64,000 nucleotides of DNA from Lolium rigidum (taxonomy: Eukaryota; Streptophyta; Magnoliopsida; Poales; Poaceae). Position 1 is the stretch's first letter; every line of letters starts with the position of its first letter. The DNA lies in contig NC_061509.1 of assembly GCF_022539505.1 (NCBI RefSeq), forward strand, positions 211,940,254 to 212,004,253, read 5' to 3'. The notes under the pieces were generated by a model that was not told where the DNA came from, did no database searches, and saw only the letters and a program-made list of their open reading frames with translations. Positions 11,747 through 22,504 of this stretch are shown here, piece by piece. A program made the position numbers and the translations under genes.

Positions 11747-12390
11747 ATGTTTCCTTTTAATTTTACCACAAAATACATACCGGTAGGACGCGGGTCTATA
11801 ATTGGGAGAAACAATATAGAAGAATTTTTCAGTCATGTTAGTACCGTTGAAGATTTTGAAGATAGACACTTGGTAGAACTTGCTCCTACTTATGAAATTG
11901 CTGCTGCTGCTTTAGTCCGCATGTTGGAAACTAAATTTGTTAATCTCAATCCTATAATCCAACACATGTTTCTTACACTCGGTGATATGGAAGAGGGGGA
12001 AAAGAAAGATTTTGTTTTAGAAACCCTTCTAGAGAATTTGGTGGTCTAGCAAGAGAGGCTAGAAAGGTCTTTGCTAAATTTAATATGCTTGGTTCTCATA
12101 CTAATTTTGTTGGTCTCCTTGAAAAAATGGACATGGATAGAATAAGGTACAATAATAATATTAATGATGGTGGGGAGATCAAAGCACCAATACCATGTAA
12201 ACTCCTAGCTATGAATGATGCACTAGAAAATAACTATGCTTGGCTTGTTCCTGAAAATTTGTTCGATGAGAGTAGCAAGCCCAAGACTAATGAAAAGGGA
12301 GACGCTGAAATTTATGTATCCAATATACTATGCATGGTTGAGAAAACTCCAAACCCCATTGTAGATGCACCACCCTTTGATAATACTTGA
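11747..12390 (+). pseudogene. E1 internal frame, gag-position protein of unknown function
   Basis: Two frames, 11747-12049 (100 aa) and 12085-12390 (101 aa), sit where gag would be and appear to be one frame broken by a shift after LLENLVV. Recognisable phrases are RGSIIGRNNIEEFFSHVS, PTYEIAAAALVRMLETKF and, in the second, the acidic tail TPNPIVDAPPFDN. No zinc knuckle or protease is seen. Its counterpart in E2 (19895-20632, minus) is unrelated in sequence, so the two elements carry different cargo in the same slot. I do not recognise a function. Confidence 0.45.
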
Positions 12391-12690
12391 TATACACTTT
12401 CTGCGCCTAGCTGAAAGGCGTTAAAGAAAAGCGCTTATGGGAGACAACCCATGTTTTTACTACAGTATTTTTGTTTTATATTTGAGTCTTGGAAGTTGTT
12501 TACTACTGTAGCAACCTCTCCTTATCTTAGTTTTGTGTTTTGTTGTGCCAAGTAAAGTCTTTGATAGTAAAGTAAATACTAGATTTGGATTACTGCGCAG
12601 AAACAGATTTCTTTGCTGTCACGAATCTGGGTCTAATTCTCCGTAGGTAACTCAGAAAATTAAGCCAATTTACGTGAGTGATCCTCAGAT

Positions 12691-12912
12691 ATGTACGCAA
12701 CTTTCATTCAATTTGGGAATTTTCATTTGAGCAAGTCTGGTGCCCTAATAAAATCCATCTTTACGGACTGTTCTGTTTTGACAGATTCTGTCTTTTATTT
12801 CGCATTGCCTCTTTTGCTATGTTGGATGAATTTCTTTGATCCATTAATGTCCAGTAGCTTTATGCAATGTCCAGAAGTGTTAAGAATGATTGTGTCACCT
12901 CTGAACATGTGA
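12691..12912 (+). CDS. Small conserved frame in E1 (73 aa)
   Basis: A 73-aa frame beginning MYATFIQF and containing SVFYFALPLLLCWMNFFDP, a hydrophobic stretch that could span a membrane. E2 has a 73-aa counterpart at 19375-19596 (minus) with six differences by eye, also open. The function is unknown and translation is unproven. It lies between the gag-position frame and the 80-aa frame at 13602. Confidence 0.25.
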   Translation: MYATFIQFGNFHLSKSGALIKSIFTDCSVLTDSVFYFALPLLLCWMNFFDPLMSSSFMQCPEVLRMIVSPLNM

Positions 12913-13025
12913 ACTTTTATTGTGCACTAACCCTCTAATGAGTTGTTTCGAGTTTGGTGTGGAGGAACTTTTCAAGGATCAAGAGAGGAGGATGATACAA
13001 TATGATCAAGGAGAGTGAAAGCTCT

Positions 13026-13039
13026 AAGCTTGGGGATGC
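13026..13039 (+). other. Internal echo 1 of the E1 polypurine-like tract
   Basis: AAGCTTGGGGATGC, identical to the tract at 14964-14977 that abuts the 3' LTR, lies about 1.94 kb upstream of it. Confidence 0.8.
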
Positions 13040-13083
13040 CCCGGTGGTTCACCCCTGCATATTCTAAGAAGACTCAAGCGTCT

Positions 13084-13110
13084 AAGCTTGGGGATGCCCA
13101 AGGCATCCCC
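13084..13110. other. Internal echo 2 of the tract, forming a perfect hairpin
   Basis: A second internal AAGCTTGGGGATGC (13084-13097) overlaps an inverted repeat: GGGGATGCC (13090-13098), loop CAA, GGCATCCCC (13102-13110). The same 9-bp stem is preserved in E2 at 19177-19197. It could be a packaging or dimerisation structure in the genomic RNA; this is inference. Confidence 0.7.
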
Positions 13111-13601
13111 TTCTTCATCGACAACATTATCAGGTTCCTCCCCTGAAACTATATTTTTATTCCGTCACATCTTATGCACTTTGCTTGGAGCGTCGGTTTG
13201 TTTTTGTTTTTGTTTTGTTTGAATAAAATGGATCCTAGCATTTACTTCGTGGGAGAGAGACACGCTCTGCTGTAGCATATGGACAAGTATGTCCTTAGGC
13301 TCTACTCATAGTATTCATGGCGAAGTTTCTTCTTCGTTAAATTATTATATGGTTGGAATTGGAAAATGCTACATGTAGTAACTCTAAAATGTCTTGGATA
13401 ATTTGATACTTGGCAATTGTTGTGCTCATGTTTAAGCTCTTGCATCATCTACTTTGCACCCATTAATGAAGAAACACTTAGAGCTTGCTAATTTGGTTTG
13501 CATATTTGGTTTCTCTAGAGTCTAGATAACATCTAGTATTGAGTTTTGAACAAGAAGGAAGACGGTGTAGAGTCTTATAATGTTTACAATATGTCTTTTA
13601 T

Positions 13602-13844
13602 GTGAGTTTTGCTGCACCGTTCATCCTTGTGTTTGTTTCAAATAACCTTGCTAGCCTGAACCTTGTATCGAGAGGGAATACTTCTCATGCATCCAAAATA
13701 CTTGAGCCAACCACTATGCCATTTGTGTCCACCATACCTACCTACTACATGGTATTTATCCGCCATTCCAAAGTAAATTGCTTGAGTGCTACCTTTAAAA
13801 TTCCATCATTCACCTTTACAATATATAGCTCATGGGACAAATAG
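13602..13844 (+). CDS. Small conserved frame in E1 (80 aa)
   Basis: An 80-aa frame beginning MSFAAPFILVFVSNN, with the same body as 412-648 and 18443-18685. Differences are few (P/T and A/T changes). The function is unknown, with a possible N-terminal hydrophobic segment. Confidence 0.25.
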   Translation: MSFAAPFILVFVSNNLASLNLVSRGNTSHASKILEPTTMPFVSTIPTYYMVFIRHSKVNCLSATFKIPSFTFTIYSSWDK

Positions 13845-14963
13845 CTTAAAAACTATTGTGGTATTGAATATGTACTTATGCACTTTATCTCTTATTAAGT
13901 TGCTTGTTGTGCGATAACCATGCTTCGGGGACGCCATCAACTATTCTTTGTTGAATATCATGTGAGTTGCTATGCATGTCCGTCTTGTCACGAAGTAAGA
14001 GAGATCTACCACCTTTATGGTTGGAGCATGCATATTGTTAGAGAAGAACATTGGGCCGCTAACTAAAGCCATGATTCATGGTGGAAGTTTCAGTTTTGGA
14101 CATATATCCTCAATATCATATGAGAATAATAATTGTTGCCACATGCTTATGCATTAAAGAGGAGTCCATTATCTGTTGTCCATGTTGTCCCGGTATGGAT
14201 GTCTAAGTTGAGAATAATCAAAAGCGAGAAATCCAAAATGCGAGCTTTCTCCTTAGACCTTTGTACGAGGCGGCATGGAGGTACCCCATTGTGACACTTG
14301 GTTAAAACATGTGTATTGCGATGATCCGGTAGTCCAAGCTAATTAGGACAAGGTGCGGGCACTATTAGTATACTATGCATGAGGCTTGCAACTTGTAAGA
14401 TATAATTTTCATAACTCATATTCTTTATTACTACCGTTGACAAAATTGTTTCATGTTTTCAAAATAAAAGCTCTAGCACAAATATAGCAATCGATGCTTT
14501 CCTCTTTGAAGGACCATTCTTTTTACTTTTATGTTGAGTCAGTTCACCTATCTCTCTCCATCTCAAGAAGCAAACACTTGTGTGAACTGTGCATTGATTC
14601 CTACATACTTGCATATTGCACTTGTTATATTACTCTATGTTGATAATTATCTATGAGATATACATGTTACAAGTTGAAAGCAACAGCTGAAACTTAATCT
14701 TCCTTTGTGTTGCTTCAATACCTTTACTTTGATTTATTGCTTTATGAGTTAACTCTTATGCAAGACTTATTGATGCTTGTCTTGAAGTACTATTCATGAA
14801 AAGTCTTTGCTTTATGATTCACTTGTTTACTCATGTCATTACCATTGTTTTGATCGCTGCATTCATTACATATGTTTACAAATAGTATGATCAAGGTTAT
14901 GATGGCATGTCACTTCGGAAATTATCTTTGTTATCGTTTTACCTGCCGGGACGAGCGAGAACT

Positions 14964-14977
14964 AAGCTTGGGGATGC
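14964..14977 (+). other. Polypurine-like tract of E1
   Basis: AAGCTTGGGGATGC directly abuts the 3' LTR start at 14978, the position of the plus-strand primer in LTR retrotransposons. Confidence 0.7.
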
Positions 14978-15620
14978 TGATACGTCTCCGACGTATCGAT
15001 AATTTCTTATGTTCCATGCCACATTATTGATGATATCTACATGTTTTATGCACACTTTATGTCATATTCGTGCATTTTCTGGAACTAACCTATTAACAAG
15101 ATGCCGAAGAGCCGATTGTCTGTTTTCTGCTGTTTTTGGTTTCAGAAATCCTAGTAACGAAATATTCTCGGAATTGGACGAAATCAAAGCCCAGGGTCCT
15201 ATTTTGCCAGAAAGCTTCCGGAAGACCGAAGAGGAGTCGAAGTGGGGCCACGAGGCGCCGCCACCATAGGGCGGCGCGGCCCAGGCCCTGGCCGCGCCGA
15301 CCTGTGGTGTGGGGCCCTCGTGTGGCCCCCCATGTTGCCCTTCCGCCTACTTAAAGCCTCCGTCGCGAAAACCCCAAAAAGAAGAACCACGATACGGAAA
15401 ACCTTCCAGAGACGCCGCCGCCGCCAATCCCATCTCGGGGGATTCTGGAGATCTCCTCCGGCACCCTGCGGGAGAGGGGATTCATCTCCCGGAGGACTCT
15501 TCACCGCCATGGTCGCCTCCGGAGTGATGCGTGAGTAGTTCACCCCTGGACTATGGGTCCATAGCAGTAGCTAGATGGTTGTCTTCTCCTCATTGTGCTT
15601 CATTGTTGGATCTTGTGAGC
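14978..15620 (+). repeat. 3' LTR of E1, first part
   Basis: Matches 9913-10555 with about eight differences. It is interrupted after TTGTGAGC by E2 and continues at 22505. Confidence 0.95.
15616..15620. repeat. Target-site duplication of E2, left (TGAGC)
   Basis: TGAGC is repeated at 22500-22504. Removing one copy and E2 restores the E1 LTR reading CTTGTGAGCTGCC as in the 5' LTR. Confidence 0.95.
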
Positions 15621-17319
15621 TGATGTCTACGGGAGCTTCTATTCTTGTAGACAGTGTTGGGCCTCCAAGAGCAGAGGTTTGTAGAACAGCAGCAAGTTTC
15701 CCTTAAGTGGATCACCCAAGGTTTATCGATCTCGGGGAGGAAGAGGTCAAAGATATCCCTCTCATGCAACCCCGCAACCACAAAGCAAGAAGTCTCTTGT
15801 GTCCCCAACACACCTAATAGGTGCACTAGTTCGGCGAAGAGATAGTGAAATACGGGTGGTATGAATAAGTAGTAGCAACGGCACCGGAAAAGTGCTTTGC
15901 CCGGGACGAGTAAACAAGCAGTAGTAACGCAGCAGTAGTAACGCAGATAAAACGGTAAACAAGCAGCGATAGCGATATTTAGGAACAAGGCCTAGGGATT
16001 AGACTTTCACTAGTGGACACTCTCAACATTGATCACATAACAGAACAGATAAATGCATACTCTACACTCTTGTTGGATGATGAACACATTGCGTAGGATT
16101 ACACGAACCCTCAATGCCGGAGTTAACAAGCTCCACAATAATGCTCATATTTTAGTAACCTTTAGTGTAAGATAGAGCAAAAGACTAAACCAAGTACTAG
16201 CATAGCATGCACACTGTCACCTTCATGCATATGTAGGAGGAATAGATCACATCAATATTATCATAGCAATAGTTAACTTCATAATCTACAAGAGATCATA
16301 ATCATAGCATAAACGAAGTACTAACACGGTGCACACACTGTCACCTTTACACACGTGCAGGAGGAATAGAACTACTTTAATAACTTTGCTAGAGTAGCAC
16401 AAATATAAATTGTGATACAAACACATTGCAATCATAAAGAGATATAAATAAGCACCTCACTATGCCATTCATCAGTGAATAAGTATTCTGTGAAATATAG
16501 CCTAAGAGACCCACACGGTGCACACACTTGTCACCTTTACACACGTGGGACAAGGAGTCTCCGGAGATCACATAGGTAAAACTCACTTGACTAGCATAAT
16601 GACATCTAGATTACAAGCATCATCATATGAATCTCAATCATGTAAGGCAGCTCATGAGATTATTGTATTGAAGTACATAGGAGAGAGATGAACCACATAG
16701 CTACCGGTACAGCCCCGAGCCTCGATGGAGAACTACTCCCTCCTCATGGGAGCAGCAGCGGTGATGAAGATGGCGGTGGAGATGGCAGCGGTGTCGATGG
16801 AGAAGCCTTCCGGGGGCACTTCCCCGCTCCGGCAGGGTGCCGGAACGGAGACTCCTGTCCCCGGATCTTGGCTTCGCGATGGCGGCGGCTGCGGAAGGTT
16901 TTCCGTATCGTGGTTTTTCGCATCGGGGGTTTCGCGACGGAGGCTTTATATAGGCGAAGAGGCGGCGCGGGAGGGTCGAAGGGGTGGCCACACCATATGG
17001 CGGCGCGGCCGGGGCCCGGGCCGCGCCGGCCTATGGTCCGGGGGCCCGAGTGCCCCCCTACGGTCCTTCCGGGTGTTACGGATGCTTCCGGTGAAAATAG
17101 GAACACGGGTCTTCGTTTCGTCCAATTCGAGAATATTTCGTTACTAGGATTTACGAAACCAAAAACAGCGAGAAAACAGAAGCGGCACTTCGGCATCTTG
17201 TTAATAGGTTAGTTCCGGAAAATGCACGAATATGACATAAAGTGTGCATAAAACATGTAGGTATCATCAATAATATGGCATAGAACATAAGAAATTATCG
17301 ATACGTCGGAGACGTATCA
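15621..17319 (-). repeat. 3' LTR of E2 (1699 bp)
   Basis: On the minus strand it starts TGATACGTCTCCGACGTATC at 17319 and ends CCGTAGACATCA at 15621. A TATATAAAG box (near 16943-16951) replaces the CTTAAAG box of E1. The R/U5 half has no similarity that I can see to the E1 LTR. Confidence 0.93.
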
Positions 17320-17320
17320 A

Positions 17321-17334
17321 GCATCCCCAAGCTT
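17321..17334 (-). other. Polypurine-like tract of E2
   Basis: AAGCTTGGGGATGC on the minus strand, one base before the 3' LTR. Internal echoes lie at 19190-19203 (exact), about 19248-19261 (one change) and 20463-20476 (one change). Confidence 0.65.
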
Positions 17335-18442
17335 AGTTCTGCTCGTCCCGAGCAGGTAAAACGATAACAAAGATAATTTCTGAAGTGATATGCCATCATA
17401 ACCTTGATCATACTATTTGTAAACATATGTAGTGAATGCAGCGATCAAAACAATGGTAATGACATGAGTAAACAAGTGAATCATAAAGCAAAGACTTTTC
17501 ATGAATAGTACTTCAAGACAAGTATTAATAAGTCTTGCATAAGAGTTAACTCATAAAGCAATAAATCAAAGTAAAGGCATTGAAGCAACACAAAGGAAGA
17601 TTAAGTTTCAGCGGTTGCTTTCAACTTGTAACATGTATATCTCATGGATAATTGTCAACATAGAGTAATATAACAAGTACAATATGCAAGTATGTAGGAA
17701 TCAATGCACAGTTAATCACAAGTGTTTGCTTCTTGAGGTGGAGAGAGATAGGTGAGCTGACTCAACATAAAAGTAAAAAGAATGGTCCTTCAAAGAGGAA
17801 AGCATCGATTGCTATATTTGTGCTAGAGCTTTTATTTTGAAAACATGAAACAATTTTGTCAACGGTAGTAATAAAGCATATGAGTTATGTACATTATATC
17901 TTACAAGTTGCAAGTCTCATGCATAGTATACTAATAGTGCCCGCACCTTGTCCTAATTAACTTGGACTACCGGATCTTTGCAATGCACATGTTTTGACCA
18001 AGTGTCACAATGGGGTACCTCCATGCCGCTCGTACAAAGGTCTAAGGAGAAAGCTCGCATTTTGGATTTCTCGCTTTTGATTATTCTCAACTTAGACATC
18101 CATACCGGGACAACGGATAATGGACTCCTCTTTAATGCATAAGCATGTGGCAACAATTATTATTCTCATATGAGATTGAGGATATATGTCCAAACTGAAA
18201 CTTCCACCATGAATCATGGCTTTAGTTAGCGGCCCAAAGTTCTTCTCTAACAATATGCATGCTCCAACCATGAAGGTGGTAGATCTCTCTTACTTCGGAC
18301 AAGACGGACATGCATAGCAACTCACATGATATTCAACAAAGAATAGTTGATGGCGTCCCCGAAACATGGTTATCGCTCAACAAGCAACTTAATAAGAGAT
18401 AAAGTGCATAAGTACATATTCAATACCACAATAGTTTTTAAG

Positions 18443-18685
18443 CTATTTGTCCCATGAGCTATATATTGCAAAGGTGAATGATGGAATTTTAAAGGTAGCA
18501 CTCAAGCAATTTACTTTGGAATGGCGGATAAATACCATGTAGTAGGTAGGTATGGTGGACACAAATGGCATAGGGGTTGGCTCAAGGATTTTGGATGCAT
18601 GAGAAGTATTCCCTCTCGATACAAGGTTTAGGCTAGCAAGGTTATTTGAAACAAACACAAGGATGAACGGTACAGCAAAACTCAC
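18443..18685 (-). CDS. Small conserved frame in E2 (80 aa)
   Basis: Counterpart of 412-648 and 13602-13844, open in this copy, with MSFAVPFILVFVSNN at the start. Function unknown. Confidence 0.25.
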   Translation of the reverse strand: MSFAVPFILVFVSNNLASLNLVSRGNTSHASKILEPTPMPFVSTIPTYYMVFIRHSKVNCLSATFKIPSFTFAIYSSWDK

Positions 18686-19176
18686 ATAAAAGACATATGG
18701 TAAACATTATAAGACTCCATACCGTCTTCCTTGTTGTTCAAAACTCAATACTAGATGTTATCTAGACTCTAGAGAAACCAAATATGCAAACCAAATTAAC
18801 AAGCTCTAAGTATTTCTTCATTAATAGGTGCAAAGTATATGATGCAAGAGCTTAAACATGAGCACAACAATTGCCAAGTATCAAATTATCCAAGACATTT
18901 TAGAGTTACTACATGTAGTATTTTCCAATTCCAACCATATAACAATTTAACGAAGAAGAAACTTCGCCATGAATACTATGAGTAGAGCCTAAGGACATAT
19001 TTGTCCATATGCTACAGCGGAGCGTGTCTCTCTCCCATAAAGTGAATGCTAGGATCCATTTTATTCAAACAAAACAAAAACAAAAGCACACAGACGCTCC
19101 AAGTAAAGTACATAAGATGTGGCCGAATAAAAATATAGTTTCAAGAGAAGGAACCTGATAATTTATCGATGAAGAA

Positions 19177-19197
19177 GGGGATGCCTTGGGCATCCCC
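19177..19197. other. Hairpin conserved with E1
   Basis: GGGGATGCC, loop TTG, GGCATCCCC: a perfect 9-bp stem, overlapping the tract echo at 19190-19203. It is the counterpart of 13090-13110. Confidence 0.7.
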
Positions 19198-19374
19198 AAG
19201 CTTAGACGCTTGAGTCTTCTTAGAATATGCAGGGGTGAACCACCGGGGCATCCCAAAGCTTAGAGCTTTCACTCTCCTTGATCATATTGCATCATACTCC
19301 TCTCTTGATCCTTGAAAACTTCCTCCACACCAAACTCGAAACAACTCATTAGAGGGTTAGTGCATAATAAAAAT

Positions 19375-19596
19375 TCACATGTTCAGAGGTGACACAATCA
19401 TTCTTAACACTTCTGGACATTGCATAAAGCTACTGAACATTAATGGATCAAAGAAATTCATCCAACATAGCAAAAGAGGCAATGCGAAATAAAAGACAGA
19501 ATCTGTCAAAACAGAACAGTCCGTAAAGATGGATTTTATTAGGCCACCAGACTTGCTCAAACGAAAATGCTCAAATTTAATGAAAGTTGCGTACAT
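19375..19596 (-). CDS. Small conserved frame in E2 (73 aa)
   Basis: Counterpart of 12691-12912, open, with the same hydrophobic core SVFYFALPLLLCWMNFFDP. Function unknown. Confidence 0.25.
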   Translation of the reverse strand: MYATFIKFEHFRLSKSGGLIKSIFTDCSVLTDSVFYFALPLLLCWMNFFDPLMFSSFMQCPEVLRMIVSPLNM

Positions 19597-19894
19597 ATCT
19601 GAGGATCATGCACGTAAATTGGCTTAATTTTCGGAGCTTCCTACAGGGAGGTAGACCCAGATTCGTGACAGCAAAGAAATCTGGAACTGCGCAGTAATCC
19701 AAATCTAGTACTTACTTTACTATCAAAGACTTTACTTGGCACAACAAAACTCAAAACTAAGATAAGGAGAGGTTGCTACAGTAGTAAACAACTTCCAAGA
19801 CACAAATATAAAACAAAGTACTGTAGCAAAATAACACATGGGTTATCTCCCAAGAAGTTCTTTCTTTATAGCCATTAAGATGGGCTCAGCAGTT

Positions 19895-20632
19895 TTAATG
19901 ATGCACTCGCAAGAAATAGTGTGTGAAGCAAAAGAGAGCATCCAGAGGCAAATTCAAAACACATTTAAGTCTAACATGCTTCCTATGCATAGGAATCTTG
20001 TAAATAAACAAGTTCATGAAGAGCAAAGTAACAAGCATAGGAAGATAAAACAAGTGTAGCTTCAAAAATTTCAGCACATAGAGAGGTGTTTTAGTAACAT
20101 GAAAATTTCTACAACCATATTTTCCTCTCTCATAATAACTTTCAGTAGCATCATGAGAAAACTCAACAATATAACTATCACATAAAGCATTCTTATCATG
20201 AGTCTCATGCATAAAATTATTACTCTCCACATAGGCATAGTCAATTTTATTAGTAATAGTGGGAGCAAATTCAACGAAGTAGCTATCATTATTATTCTCA
20301 TCAAGTGTAGGAGGCATAGTATAATCACAACAAAATTTACTCTCCATAGTAGGTGGCACCAAAAGACCACTATCATTATAATCATCACATATGGGAGGCA
20401 AAGTATCATCAAAGAAAATTTTCTCCTCAATGCTTGGGGGACTAAAAAGATCATGAAAACCAGCTTCCCCAAGCTTAGAACTTTCTATATTATTATCAAC
20501 AATGGTGTTCAAAGCGTTCATACTAATATTACTACCAGCATGCAAATAAGATTTCATAGGTTTTTTAATTTTCGCATCAAACAATCCATGTTTTAAATCA
20601 GGAAATAGAATAAGAAGCTCATTGTTGTCCAT
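19895..20632 (-). CDS. E2 internal protein (245 aa), unknown function
   Basis: The largest uninterrupted frame of E2, about 165 bases after its 5' LTR. It starts MDNNELLILFPDLKHGLFD. The middle is acidic with repeated modules of the type PP..(D/E)..F..D.(T/M)PP and an aromatic-rich DSYFVEFAPTITNK segment, and the C-terminus has hydrophobic stretches (YLPMLVTLLFMNLFIY). It has no CCHC knuckle, protease or RT. It occupies the gag slot of a non-autonomous element. The start codon is the first in frame. An echo of the polypurine-like tract lies inside it (20463-20476). Function is unknown to me. Confidence 0.5.
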   Translation of the reverse strand: MDNNELLILFPDLKHGLFDAKIKKPMKSYLHAGSNISMNALNTIVDNNIESSKLGEAGFHDLFSPPSIEEKIFFDDTLPPICDDYNDSGLLVPPTMESKFCCDYTMPPTLDENNNDSYFVEFAPTITNKIDYAYVESNNFMHETHDKNALCDSYIVEFSHDATESYYERGKYGCRNFHVTKTPLYVLKFLKLHLFYLPMLVTLLFMNLFIYKIPMHRKHVRLKCVLNLPLDALFCFTHYFLRVHH

Positions 20633-20768
20633 TATGCCAAACTAGTGTAAACAAGAAACAAAAAGATGCAATTGCAGGATCTAAAGGAAATAGCTTCGAG
20701 CACACACACAACGGCGCCGAGAAAAGTACTTTACACGGGACCGGAGTATGAGTGCCTTTTACCTTTCC

Positions 20769-20786
20769 TCCCCGGCAACGGCGCCG
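20769..20786 (-). other. Primer binding site of E2, tRNA-Asp type
   Basis: The minus strand reads CGGCGCCGTTGCCGGGGA, one base different from the E1 site, ten bases inside the 5' LTR. Confidence 0.85.
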
Positions 20787-20796
20787 GAAAAGTGCT

Positions 20797-22499
20797 TGAT
20801 GTCTACGGGAGCTTCTATTCTTGTAGACGGTGTTGGGCCTCCAAGAGCAGAGGTTTGTAGAACAGCAGACAAGTTTCCCTTAAGTGGATCACCCAAGGTT
20901 TATCGATCTCGGGGAGGAAGAGGTCAAAGATATCCCTCTCATGCAACCACTGCAACCACAAAGCAAGAAGTCTCTTGTGTCCCCAACACACCTAATAGGT
21001 GCACTAGTTCGGCGAAGAGATAGTGAAATACAGGTGGTATGAATAAGTAGTAGCAACGGCACCGAGAAAAGTGCTTTGCCCAGGACGATAAACAAGCGGT
21101 AGTAACGCAGCGGTAGTAACGCGATAAAACGAGTAAACAAGCAGCGATAGCGATATTTAGGAACAAGGCCTAGGGATTAGACTTTCACTAGTGGACACTC
21201 TCAACATTGATCACATAACGAACGGATAAATGCATACTCTACACTCTTGTTGGATGATGAACACATTGCGTAGGATTACACGAACCCTCAATGCCGGAGT
21301 TAACAAGCTCCACAATAATGCTCATATTTTAGTAACCTTTAGTGTTAGATAGATCAAAAGACTAAACCAAGTACTAGCATAGCATGCACACTGTCACCTT
21401 CATGCATATGTAGGAGGAATAGATCACATCAATATTATCATAGCAATAGTTAACTTCATAATCTACAAGAGATCATAATCATAGCATAAACCAAGTACTA
21501 ACACGGTGCACACACTTGTCACCTTTACACACGTGCAGGAGGAATAGAACTACTTTAATAACTTTGCTAGAGTAGCACATAGATAAATTGTGATACAAAC
21601 ACATTGCAATCATAAAGAGATATAAATAAGCACCTCACTATGCCATTCATTAGTGAATAAGTATTCTGTGAAATATAGCCTAAGAGACCCACACGGTGCA
21701 CACACTTGTCACCTTTACACACGTGGGACAAGGAGTCTCCGGAGATCACATAGGTAAAACTCACTTGACTAGCATAATGACATCTAGATTACAAGCATCA
21801 TCATATGAATCTCAATCATGTAAGGCAGCTCATGAGATTATTGTATTGAAGTACATAGGAGAGAGATGAACCACATAGCTACCGGTACAGCCCCGAGCCT
21901 CGATGGAGAACTACTCCCTCCTCATGGGAGCAGCCGCGGTGATGAAGATGGCGGTGGAGATGGCAGCGGTGTCGATGGAGAAGCCTTCGGGGGCACTTCC
22001 CCGCTCGGCGGGGTGCCGGAACGGAGACTCCTGTCCCCCGGATCTTGGCTTCGCGATGGCGGCGGCTCCGGAAGGTTTTCCGTATCGTGGTTTTTCGCAT
22101 CGGGGGTTTCGCGACGGAGGCTTTATATAGGCGAAGAGGCGGAGCGAGGAGGGTCGAAGGGGTGGCCACACCATATGGCGGCGCGGCCGGGGCCTTGGCC
22201 GCGCCGGCCTATGGTCCGGGGGCCCGGTGCCCCCTCCGGTCCTTCCCGGGTGTTCCGGATGCTTCCGGTGAAAATAGGAACACTGGGTCTTCGTTTCGTC
22301 CAATTCCGAGAATATTTCGTTACTAGGATTTACGAAACCAAAAACAGCGAGAAAACAGGAACTGGCACTTCGGCATCTTGTTAATAGGTTAGTTCCAGAA
22401 AATGCACGAATATGACATAAAGTGTGCATAAAACATGTAGGTATCATCAATAATATGGCATAGAACATAAGAAATTATCGATACGTCGGAGACGTATCA
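20797..22499 (-). repeat. 5' LTR of E2 (1703 bp)
   Basis: Starts at 22499 and ends at 20797 on the minus strand. It is nearly identical to 15621-17319, with single-base changes and small indels. Confidence 0.93.
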
Positions 22500-22504
22500 T
22501 GAGC
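22500..22504. repeat. Target-site duplication of E2, right (TGAGC)
   Basis: Second copy of TGAGC, directly after the E2 end GACGTATCA. Confidence 0.95.

Larger units (their letters stand above)
15621..22499 (-). mobile_element. LTR retrotransposon E2, complete, nested in the E1 3' LTR
   Basis: A 6879-bp element on the minus strand: 5' LTR 20797-22499, primer binding site, a 245-aa frame, small frames, polypurine-like tract and 3' LTR 15621-17319. It is flanked by TGAGC. Its LTR start, primer site, tract and most of the internal 3' part match E1, but the LTR 3' half and the gag-position frame are different. It has no pol genes and is therefore non-autonomous. The two LTRs differ only at scattered sites, so it is young and inserted after E1. 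Confidence 0.95.

Noticed and set aside
20071..20472. A 133-codon Leu/Ile/Met-rich frame on the minus strand as a membrane protein
   Set aside because: It is an alternative frame of the 245-aa E2 protein, which has the conserved features and starts near the LTR.
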